From Hymenobacter cyanobacteriorum (GTDB lineage Bacteria; Bacteroidota; Bacteroidia; Cytophagales; Hymenobacteraceae): a DNA stretch of 64,000 nt. Positions 48,807-55,272 of this stretch are shown piece by piece. Each line of letters starts with the position of its first letter. Within the stretch, counting starts at the first letter, position 1. Where the stretch lies: contig NZ_JALBGC010000002.1 of assembly GCF_022631375.1 (NCBI RefSeq), positions 558,001 through 622,000 of the forward strand. Reading direction: 5' to 3'. The notes under the pieces are model-generated. The model was given only the letters and a program-made list of their open reading frames with translations, was not told the origin of the DNA and did not search any database. The position numbers were made by a program, and so were the translations under genes.

Positions 48807-50000
48807 CTAAGCCTTTTTCTTGGGAGCCGCTTTCCGGGCCGCCGGCGCTTTCCCGCCGGTGGGTACCTCGCCGGTCGGCGGCTCGGGCTTAACGGCTCCA
48901 GCAGCCTTCTTAGCGCTGGCTTTTGGCGCGCCGGTAGCACCCAGGTCGTTGGTTTCGTGCACGGGGGCGCCAACTTTTACCGAACCTGTTGCCTTTGGGG
49001 CAGCTTTAGACTTCGCTTGGGGAGCCTGCTTGGGCGCTACTCCAGCCGCCGCTTTGGCGGCAGTGGGGTGCACGAAGGTGCCCCAGGTCAGATTGTCCTG
49101 GCCGGGAACCTGCGCCTGGGCGCGTTCGATAGCCATGTTGGCGGCAGCTTCCACCACCCACTCAAAGTTGGCTTGGCCCACCGAATTCAGGTCGGCATCG
49201 GGGGCGGGGTTGCCGAAGTCGATGGCAATTGGAATACCGTCGCGCACGGCAAATTCCACGGTATTAAAGTCGTAACCAAGGCCTTGGTTCAGCTTCAATA
49301 CGTAGTCCTTCATGGTAGCCAGCAGCTTTTCGCCGGCTTCGCCCGTCGTTTTCATCTCAGTGGCGTAGCGCAGGTGCGGCTCGTTGCGAGGCTCGTAAGG
49401 CATAATCAGCACCTCCTTGCCACCAATGCAGTAGCAGCGGAAGTAGTCGGTGAATTCCACCGATTCCTGGAACAGCATCACCAGCTGATTGGTCTCGTCG
49501 TAGGCGCGGAAGAAGTCTTCGGGGCCGTGCAGCTTGTACACGCTTTTCCAGCCGCCGCCCGAGTGGGGCTTCATGTAGGCCGGGAAACCGATGTGGGCAA
49601 AAGCCGCCTCCCAATCCATCATGCTCAGGTTGCGGAAGCTACGCTCGGTGGTATCGTCGGGGCGGGCTTTGCTGGGCAGGAGCAGGGTTTTGGGCACCGG
49701 CACCCCGAGGCGCACGGCCAGCGCGTTGTTGAAAAACTTCTCATCGGCCGACCACCAGAAGGGGTTGTTAATCACGGCCGTGCCCATCAGGGCGGCGTTT
49801 TTTAAGTAGGCTCGATAGAAGGGCACGTCCTGCGAAATGCGGTCGATGATGACGGCGTAATCGGTAGCCACGTGCTGCTCCACCTGATTGATTTGCACGA
49901 ACTCGGCCGTGATGCCGTCCACTGCCTTCTCGTTCACGCGGTCAACGAAAGCCTGGGGGAACGTGTTTTCTTGTCCGAAGAGGATGCCAATTTTTTTCAT
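48807..50000 (-). CDS. ATP-grasp enzyme with Ala/Lys/Pro-rich C-terminal tail
   Basis: A 397-residue protein. Residues about 1-300 show an ATP-grasp fold of the RimK/D-Ala-D-Ala-ligase type: MKKIGILFGQENTFP start, PAYMKPHSGGGWKSVYKL (ATP lysine and glycine loop), and FNTVEFAVRDGIPIAIDFGNPAPDAD (catalytic acidic and Asn residues). Residues about 305-397 are a low-complexity Ala/Lys/Pro tail ending RKAAPKKKA, reminiscent of histone-H1-like tails. It probably ligates an amine to a carboxylate using ATP. Same strand as the YbdK ligase, 89 bases upstream of it. Confidence 0.85.
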   Translation of the reverse strand: MKKIGILFGQENTFPQAFVDRVNEKAVDGITAEFVQINQVEQHVATDYAVIIDRISQDVPFYRAYLKNAALMGTAVINNPFWWSADEKFFNNALAVRLGVPVPKTLLLPSKARPDDTTERSFRNLSMMDWEAAFAHIGFPAYMKPHSGGGWKSVYKLHGPEDFFRAYDETNQLVMLFQESVEFTDYFRCYCIGGKEVLIMPYEPRNEPHLRYATEMKTTGEAGEKLLATMKDYVLKLNQGLGYDFNTVEFAVRDGIPIAIDFGNPAPDADLNSVGQANFEWVVEAAANMAIERAQAQVPGQDNLTWGTFVHPTAAKAAAGVAPKQAPQAKSKAAPKATGSVKVGAPVHETNDLGATGAPKASAKKAAGAVKPEPPTGEVPTGGKAPAARKAAPKKKA

Positions 50001-50013
50001 GCGAAAGGGTGTT

Positions 50014-50100
50014 TTGGTTGTCGGTTATTCGTTGTCAGTTGTTGGGCATTCATTGAGCAGCGTTTTACTAACAACTGACAACGAATAACTAACAACTAAA
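50014..50100. repeat. Palindromic intergenic repeat, family F (copy 2)
   Basis: TTGGTTGTCGGTTATTCGTT at the left and AACAACTGACAACGAATAAC at the right. It covers the stop of the hydrolase gene (50096-50098). Confidence 0.82.
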
Positions 50101-50830
50101 TAGTGCTTAAATATTCCGGGAACATTTCGCGCCACACCGGCCAGTCGTGGGTGCCGTAGGGTTTCACATCGAGCCGGTAGCGGATGCCTTTTTCGCTTAG
50201 AATGCGGGCCATATCGTAGTTAGCACCTTTGCAGAAGTCGTGTTCGGCCGTGCCCAGGATGATGTTCATCCACTGGAAATGCTCGTTGTGCGCGCCGGGA
50301 ATGAACTCGGGCGGGTTGTTGAAATAGACGTTGTCGTCGTGGTAGCCATCCACAAACTGGCGAATGTCAAACGCCGCGCCCATCGTAAAAAGGTGCGCCA
50401 CCTGATTGGGATGCCGGAAAGCAAAATTGAGTGCGTGGAAGCCGCCGAAGCTGCACCCGGCCACCGCGATTTTATCGACGCTGCACTCCCGTTGCAGCAT
50501 TGGTACCAACTCTTCGCTCAGGAACTGGTCGTAGAAAACGTGGTTTTGCACCCGAATGCGTGGCTCCAGGTGCTTGGCATACCACGAATGTTTGTCGATG
50601 CTATCTATGCAGAAAAGCTTCACGCGGCCGGCTTCCACCAGCGGGCGGGCGGCTTCGATGAGGTTGAAATCGCGGGCTTCGTACTCGCGGCCGCCGGAAG
50701 TGGGGAAAATAACCACCGGGTAGCCCCAGGTGCCAAACACCAGCATGTCAATATCCTGGCCCAGATGATGCGAGTAAAAGCGGCGGTGTTGTTCCTGCAC
50801 GGGAGTCGGGGTTAAGGGTGAGTTTACCAC
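50096..50830 (-). CDS. Esterase-like alpha/beta hydrolase of the ligase cluster
   Basis: A 244-residue cytoplasmic hydrolase of the esterase D / S-formylglutathione hydrolase-like group. The nucleophile elbow is GCSFGG (Ser127), and His of THDWPVWREMFP lies near the C-terminus. The start appears to be GTG at 50830; no ATG lies before the conserved region QEQHRRFYSHHLGQDIDM. No signal peptide, so it acts in the cytoplasm, on an ester, or on an amide made by the ligases downstream. First gene of the minus-strand cluster; divergent from an esterase-DinB fusion. Confidence 0.8.
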   Translation of the reverse strand: MVNSPLTPTPVQEQHRRFYSHHLGQDIDMLVFGTWGYPVVIFPTSGGREYEARDFNLIEAARPLVEAGRVKLFCIDSIDKHSWYAKHLEPRIRVQNHVFYDQFLSEELVPMLQRECSVDKIAVAGCSFGGFHALNFAFRHPNQVAHLFTMGAAFDIRQFVDGYHDDNVYFNNPPEFIPGAHNEHFQWMNIILGTAEHDFCKGANYDMARILSEKGIRYRLDVKPYGTHDWPVWREMFPEYLSTI

Positions 50831-50860
50831 AACCGTAGTGGCGGTGCGGCAAACTAGTCA

Positions 50861-50901
50861 AGAAATAATGGACCGACTATTATGGTCCCGTTATTATTTC
50901 T
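50861..50901. promoter_or_regulatory. Long imperfect palindrome in the divergent promoter region
   Basis: AGAAATAAT (50861-50869) mirrors ATTATTTCT (50893-50901), and inside it GGACC (50870-50874) mirrors GGTCC (50884-50888). It lies midway between the two divergent hydrolase genes and is a candidate operator for coordinated control. Confidence 0.45.
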
Positions 50902-50941
50902 AACACAGTACGAACTCCGCCCGCCTGCGTTACTTTGTCCG

Positions 50942-52495
50942 ATGCTTTCTGACCCGACTATGCCCGCCGCGCCGCTTGCTGGCACCCGTTTGTGCCGCGA
51001 AGTGCTGACTTCGGCCCACTTAGGCCGCGACGTGGAGCTGAGCATCCTGCTCCCGCCCGGGTCGGCTAGTCCCGACCCGCTGCCAGTGCTCTACCTCAAC
51101 GACGGGCAGGACTTGGAGCGCCTGCACCTGCAAACCACGCTTAATGCGCTGTATACTAGTGGAGCCGTGCGGCCCTTCGTGCTGGTAGCGCCGCACGCCA
51201 ACGAGCAGCGTGTGCAGGAATACGGCACGGCCGCGCATCCCGATTTCAACGGCCGCGGCAGTCGGGCCGGGGCTTATACTGAATTCGTAATCGAAGAACT
51301 ATTGCCTTTTGCGCAGGCGAAATACCATGCTTCGGCCGACCCGCTCCAGGCCGTGATGGCCGGTTTCTCACTCGGGGGCTTGTCGGCCGTGGATATGGTG
51401 TGGCATCATCCGGAAGCGTTTGCGCGAGCCGGCGCTTTTTCGGGCTCGTTCTGGTGGCGGCAGCGGGCCGTGGGGGCCGGCTACACGCCCGCCGACCGCA
51501 TCATGCACGGCCTTGTGCGGGCCCGCCGGGCGCACCCCAGCCACGCCTTCTGGCTGCAAAGCGGCACGCTGGACGAGCGCGGCGACCGCAACGAAAACGG
51601 TGTCATCGACTCCATTGAAGACTGCCTCGATTTAATCGAAGAACTGATTCGCAGCGGCCTCGACCCGCAGCGCGCCCTGCGCTACGTGCAGGTGGAGGGC
51701 GGCCACCACCACCCCGATACCTGGGGCCGCGTGATGCCCGATTTCCTGCGTTGGGCTTTCGGGCAGGAGGGAAGCGCAAGTCCGCTGCCGGCTCCGCTGC
51801 CCGTGGTGCGCCTGCAACTCGACCCACATTTGGTGCCTGAAATTCTGCTACCCACAGCCTCCGCGCCGGCACCGGTGGCCCCGCTTGTGCTGCCGTCGGC
51901 CGACATTGCGAGCACCCAGGCTGCGGCTGCCATTATCGTTTCTCCCACTCGCGCAATCCCCCAATCCATGCCCCTCACCCGTCCCATCGAAGGTGATTAC
52001 CTGCCCTACGCCCTCGGTTACATCAACCAGATTCCAACCGACCAGGACCCGCACGAGGCCCTGCGCCAGCAGCCGCAGGAAATTCACGCCGTATTCGCCG
52101 GCCTTAGCGAGGCACAGGCTGAAAAGCCGTACGCCAACGGAAAATGGAGCCTGAAGGAAATGCTGCTGCATCAAATTGATAGTGAGCGCATATTTGCCTA
52201 TCGCGCCCTACGCTTCGCCCGGGCCGATGGCCAGGATTTGCACGGTTTCGAGCAGGACGACTATGTGGCGAACAGCAATGCCAATGCCCGCACCATTGCC
52301 AGCTTGCTGGGAGAATATGATGCCGTGCGGGCCGCTACCGTGGCCCTGTTTGATAACTTTGGCGAGGAAGAGTTAAACCGGCGCGGTACGGCCAATGGCG
52401 GCCCGGCCACTGTACGGGCGCTGCTCTACATCATTCCCGGCCACGAGCGGCACCACCTTAACATCGTCCGCGAGCGGTATTTGCCCATTTTGTAG
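50942..52495 (+). CDS. Fusion of an enterochelin-esterase-like hydrolase and a DinB domain
   Basis: A 517-residue protein. Residues about 20-285 are an alpha/beta hydrolase of the putative-esterase type (YLNDGQDLERLHL, nucleophile elbow GFSLGG with Ser143, C-terminal His in EGGHHHPDTW). After a Pro/Ala-rich linker (about 290-340), residues 343-517 form a DinB-like four-helix bundle with metal-type histidines in MLLHQIDSERIF and GHERHHLNIV. An internal ATG at 51968 (Met343) sits exactly at the start of the DinB part, so a separate DinB protein could also be made. DinB domains of this type occur in thiol transferases (bacillithiol, mycothiol). Confidence 0.85.
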   Translation: MLSDPTMPAAPLAGTRLCREVLTSAHLGRDVELSILLPPGSASPDPLPVLYLNDGQDLERLHLQTTLNALYTSGAVRPFVLVAPHANEQRVQEYGTAAHPDFNGRGSRAGAYTEFVIEELLPFAQAKYHASADPLQAVMAGFSLGGLSAVDMVWHHPEAFARAGAFSGSFWWRQRAVGAGYTPADRIMHGLVRARRAHPSHAFWLQSGTLDERGDRNENGVIDSIEDCLDLIEELIRSGLDPQRALRYVQVEGGHHHPDTWGRVMPDFLRWAFGQEGSASPLPAPLPVVRLQLDPHLVPEILLPTASAPAPVAPLVLPSADIASTQAAAAIIVSPTRAIPQSMPLTRPIEGDYLPYALGYINQIPTDQDPHEALRQQPQEIHAVFAGLSEAQAEKPYANGKWSLKEMLLHQIDSERIFAYRALRFARADGQDLHGFEQDDYVANSNANARTIASLLGEYDAVRAATVALFDNFGEEELNRRGTANGGPATVRALLYIIPGHERHHLNIVRERYLPIL

Positions 52496-52522
52496 GTGTT
52501 TTCGGTAAAATTTCTACCTTCG
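52490..52522 (+). promoter_or_regulatory. Possible promoter of the small Lys/Glu-rich protein
   Basis: TTG at 52490-52492 and TACCTTCG at 52515-52522, 22-base spacer. One mismatch in the -7 element. Confidence 0.35.
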
Positions 52523-52597
52523 CCTGCCACAACACGCCGGCCCGGCCGTGCGTTGAAATCCCTGGAACCATCCCTTCACTAAAAATTCTTTTCAATC

Positions 52598-52714
52598 ATG
52601 GCTAAAGCCCAGGACGCCCGCAAAGAGAAAAAGAAAGAGCCCGTTAAATCCATGAAGGAGAAAAAAGCGGAGAAAGACGAGAAGAAAGTAGCCCGCGCCC
52701 GCAAGCAGGAGTAG
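52598..52714 (+). CDS. Small Lys/Glu-rich protein, 38 residues
   Basis: ATG 52598 to TAG 52712-52714 encodes 38 residues, about half of them Lys, Arg or Glu (MAKAQDARKEKKKEPVKSMK and on). Coding support comes from third-position GC, a candidate promoter and a strong terminator that frame it as a unit. It probably forms a charged helix or is disordered, binding nucleic acid or ribosomes; this is inference. Too short for routine ORF calling. Confidence 0.65.
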   Translation: MAKAQDARKEKKKEPVKSMKEKKAEKDEKKVARARKQE

Positions 52715-52766
52715 TTTGAACTACGGATTTTGTGGGCGACTGCTTACCTCATTCAGTTGCCAACAC

Positions 52767-52796
52767 AAACGGCCACCCATCGGGTGGCCGTTTTAT
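52767..52796 (+). terminator. Intrinsic terminator of the 38-residue gene
   Basis: Perfect 12-bp stem AAACGGCCACCC / GGGTGGCCGTTT, three-base loop, then a T-rich run. Confidence 0.88.
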
Positions 52797-52870
52797 TTCT
52801 ACAGGAAAGTCTGCGGAATCTAATCATCCAAAAAATCCGGATAATCTGCCCAATCTGATAATTCCGTGGT

Positions 52871-53503
52871 TCAGATAGTATAATATGGCTCTTTCTCCTT
52901 GTCGTGGTGCCGAATGTAACCGTGCAGCACCAGCTTTATCAGCGTCTGGTAGGCGCGGCGCTTGCCGAAATTTACCAGTTTCATATACTCGGCCAGCGTA
53001 ATGCGCGGGTGGGTTTTGAGGTAGTCGATAACGGCCAGCTCCTGGCGGTTGAGCGGAATTAGCTCGAAGCGCGACTCGGCGGGTTGCTTGCGCGCCAGCA
53101 GCTTTTCGGTGAGGCCGCTGGTTTGCACGCTGGCGTCGCGCACGCGCACGTAGCCGCGCCAGTCGTCGGGGCCGACGAGGGCGCGGTGGGGCTTATTCGG
53201 GCTTTCGGGAACCGTGACGATGAGGACGGTGCGGCCCGCGTCGTCTTCCACCTCGCGGTAGTGTAAGTCGGTGAGCGGGGGCTCGACGTAATGGGCGGCT
53301 GCGTCGCGCAGTACGAACAACTCTTCCTCTGCGTCGCGCACGCCCAGCACCCGGCCGGCATCATCAACGCCCACCAGCACCTGCCCGCCGCGCGTGTTAG
53401 CCAGCGAAACCAGCGTGCGCGAGATGCGGTGCGGGTGCGTGGTTTTCTGCTTGAATTCCAGTTCCTCGCCTTCGCCGCGGGCGATTAGTTCGTGTAAATC
53501 CAT
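52871..53503 (-). CDS. AlbA_2 (Schlafen-like) domain protein with C-terminal winged helix
   Basis: A 210-residue protein. Residues about 1-130 match the AlbA_2 / Schlafen-type domain: GEELEFKQKTT near the start, then ISRTLVSLANTRGGQVLVGVDDAGRVLGV and WRGYVRVRDASVQ. Residues about 145-205 look like a winged helix (NRQELAVIDYLKTHPRITLAEYMKL, YQTLIKLVLHGYI). Such proteins are usually nucleic-acid-binding regulators; some are in defence loci, but none of the neighbours here is a defence gene. Ends 368 bases from the next minus-strand stop. Confidence 0.85.
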   Translation of the reverse strand: MDLHELIARGEGEELEFKQKTTHPHRISRTLVSLANTRGGQVLVGVDDAGRVLGVRDAEEELFVLRDAAAHYVEPPLTDLHYREVEDDAGRTVLIVTVPESPNKPHRALVGPDDWRGYVRVRDASVQTSGLTEKLLARKQPAESRFELIPLNRQELAVIDYLKTHPRITLAEYMKLVNFGKRRAYQTLIKLVLHGYIRHHDKEKEPYYTI

Positions 53504-53531
53504 GCCTTATTATACGAAAAGCGGACATAAA

Positions 53532-53564
53532 AAATGCCGCTTCTGCTGAACAGAAGCGGCATTT
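53532..53564 (-). terminator. Intrinsic terminator downstream of the DUF3127 gene
   Basis: Perfect 14-bp stem AAATGCCGCTTCTG / CAGAAGCGGCATTT, five-base loop; on the minus strand a T run follows. Confidence 0.9.
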
Positions 53565-53573
53565 AATGTTTTT

Positions 53574-53643
53574 CAGCTAACAGCTAACAGCTAACAGCTA
53601 ACAGCTAACAGCTAACAGCTAACAGCTAACAGCTAACAGCTAA
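53574..53643. repeat. Tandem array of ten 7-base units
   Basis: Ten perfect head-to-tail copies of CAGCTAA. It begins right after the stop codon of the DUF3127 gene (53644-53646, minus strand) and ends before its terminator, so it lies in the 3' untranslated region. The unit is shared with the trpG-trpD gap repeat. Confidence 0.95.
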
Positions 53644-54060
53644 CTAGAACGGCAGGTCGTTGTCGTCGTCGCTGGCGATGGGCGCGGCCGAAGGCTGGGC
53701 GCGCAGCGTGGGGTTCTGGTTCTGGGCAGTGGGGCGCGGAGCCGACTGCTGCTGGCCACCGCCACCACCGTAGTTGGCAGCACCGGCGGGCTCGATTTTC
53801 CAGGCCTCCAGGTTGGTGAAGTACAGCATCTGGCCGTTTTTGTTGAAGCCGCGGCCGCGCAGGTTGAAGGTCACCTTCACCTCGTCGCCCATTTTGAAGG
53901 GGTCGATGAGGCTGGTTTTATCCTGAACCATCTGAAACTTAATATGCTCGGGATACTGGCCGTCCTGGACTTCCAGCACGAACTCACGCTTGCGAAACTT
54001 CTCGCTTACCTGCTGTTCGTCAAATATTTCGTGCAGCCGGCCGGTTACGTCGTATGCCAT
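53644..54060 (-). CDS. DUF3127 (OB-fold) protein with SSB-like C-terminal tip
   Basis: A 138-residue protein. Residues about 1-95 match DUF3127, a Bacteroidota OB-like domain (VTGRLHEIFDEQQVSEKFRKREFVLEV, then VKVTFNLRGRGF and YFTNLEAWKIE). Residues about 96-130 are a Gly/Gln/Pro-rich linker, and the end is DDDNDLPF. This acidic-aromatic tip is like the end of single-stranded DNA-binding proteins, which recruits repair and replication proteins. Likely role is a single-stranded-nucleic-acid-binding or SSB-like adaptor. Confidence 0.88.
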   Translation of the reverse strand: MAYDVTGRLHEIFDEQQVSEKFRKREFVLEVQDGQYPEHIKFQMVQDKTSLIDPFKMGDEVKVTFNLRGRGFNKNGQMLYFTNLEAWKIEPAGAANYGGGGGQQQSAPRPTAQNQNPTLRAQPSAAPIASDDDNDLPF

Positions 54061-54097
54061 GATAATGGGGTGTTTTTGTATGTGTAGACTTGAACAT

Positions 54098-54105
54098 CAA
54101 ACCTA
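54098..54105 (-). promoter_or_regulatory. -7 element of the DUF3127 gene
   Basis: Minus-strand TAGGTTTG fits TAnnTTTG, 37 bases before the ATG at 54060. Confidence 0.4.
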
Positions 54106-54146
54106 CGAAAAAAAACGCAAGCATGCCCGCCGCCGTTCCCTGCGGC

Positions 54147-54154
54147 TACCTTTG
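54147..54154 (+). promoter_or_regulatory. -7 element of the isoaspartyl peptidase gene
   Basis: TACCTTTG fits TAnnTTTG and lies 38 bases before the ATG at 54193; no clear TTG upstream. Confidence 0.4.
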
Positions 54155-54192
54155 CGAGCACCTTTTCGCCGACTTTTTTACTCCTTATATAT

Positions 54193-55116
54193 ATGTACGC
54201 CCTCGCCCTCCATGGCGGCGCCGGCACCATTGCCCGCGCCTCCCTCACGCCCGCCGACGAACAGCAGTACCGCGCCGCCCTCGAAGCAGCCCTCACCATC
54301 GGCTACGACCTGCTGCGCGATGGGGCTGCCGCCCTCGATGCCGTGGAAGCCACCGTGCGCAGCCTCGAAGACTGCCCGCTCTTCAACGCCGGACGCGGGG
54401 CCGTGTTCACCCACGAGGGCCACCACGAAATGGACGCGGCCCTGATGGCTGGCCACACCAAGCTGGCTGGTGCCGTCACCGGCGTGCGCCAGGTCCAGAA
54501 TCCCATCCGCGCCGCCCGGTTGGTGATGGAGAAGACCGAGCACGTATTATTGGGCTACCCCGGGGCCGACGAGCTGGCCCGCGAATACGGCCTGCCGCTG
54601 CAGCCAGCCGAGTATTTCTTCACCCAAAAGCGTTTCGACCAACTGCAGGATGCCATCGCCGCCGGCAAAATGCAGCTCGACCACGCCGCCGACCCCAACT
54701 GGAAAAAAGGGACCGTCGGCGCCGTGGCCCGCGACCAGCACGGCCACCTGGCCGCCGCCACCAGCACGGGCGGCATGACCAACAAGCGCTACTCCCGCAT
54801 CGGCGACACGCCGCTCATCGGGGCCGGTACCTGGGCCGATGCGCGCTGCGCCATCAGCTGCACCGGCAACGGCGAGTATTTTATTCGGGCCGTGGCGGCA
54901 TACGATGTGGCCTGCCTGATAGATTACAAAGGCCTGAGCCTGGAAGAAGCGGCCCGCATTGTGGTGCAGGACAAGCTGGCGCCGGTGGGCGGCGAGGGCG
55001 GCCTCATCGCCATAGACGCTGATGGGAACGTGACGCTGCCGTTCAATTCCGAAGGCATGTACCGCGCCAGCCGCCGTGAAGGCGAGGACGCGCGGGTAGC
55101 TATATATAAGGAGTAG
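54193..55116 (+). CDS. iaaA: Isoaspartyl peptidase / plant-type L-asparaginase
   Basis: A 307-residue Ntn-hydrolase precursor. LALHGGAGTI opens the alpha part and the autocleavage site lies before Thr174 in KKGTVGAVARD, the nucleophile of the beta chain. TSTGGMTNKRYSRIGDTPLIGAGT (about 193-216) is the sodium and substrate loop. It cleaves beta-aspartyl dipeptides and asparagine. No signal peptide, so cytoplasmic. A cyanophycinase gene lies about 1.3 kb away, and the dipeptide beta-Asp-Arg that cyanophycinase releases is a known substrate of this enzyme class. Confidence 0.93.
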   Translation: MYALALHGGAGTIARASLTPADEQQYRAALEAALTIGYDLLRDGAAALDAVEATVRSLEDCPLFNAGRGAVFTHEGHHEMDAALMAGHTKLAGAVTGVRQVQNPIRAARLVMEKTEHVLLGYPGADELAREYGLPLQPAEYFFTQKRFDQLQDAIAAGKMQLDHAADPNWKKGTVGAVARDQHGHLAAATSTGGMTNKRYSRIGDTPLIGAGTWADARCAISCTGNGEYFIRAVAAYDVACLIDYKGLSLEEAARIVVQDKLAPVGGEGGLIAIDADGNVTLPFNSEGMYRASRREGEDARVAIYKE

Positions 55117-55140
55117 TTAGACCAAAGACGAAATGAAACA

Positions 55141-55251
55141 ACGGAACGTCATGCTGAGCTTGTCGAAGCATCTCTAACGCGTAGGTAATCCTTTCGATTG
55201 GATTTACTACTGCAGTAGAAATGCTTCGACAAGCTCAGCATGACGTTCCGT
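55141..55251. repeat. Palindromic intergenic repeat, family A (copy 7), terminator-like
   Basis: Arms from 55141 (ACGGAACGTCATGCTGAGCT) and up to 55251. The right arm runs into a run of seven T, so on the plus strand this copy could also terminate transcription of the isoaspartyl peptidase gene. Confidence 0.9.
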
Positions 55252-55272
55252 TTTTTTCTGCTACAGCTGAAA

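Noticed and set aside
52871..53503. Phage-defence function of the AlbA_2 (Schlafen-like) protein
   Set aside because: Such domains occur in defence loci, but no nuclease, methylase or other defence gene is adjacent.
53574..53643. CRISPR-like appearance of a tandem array
   Set aside because: Units are seven bases with no spacers, so it is a microsatellite.
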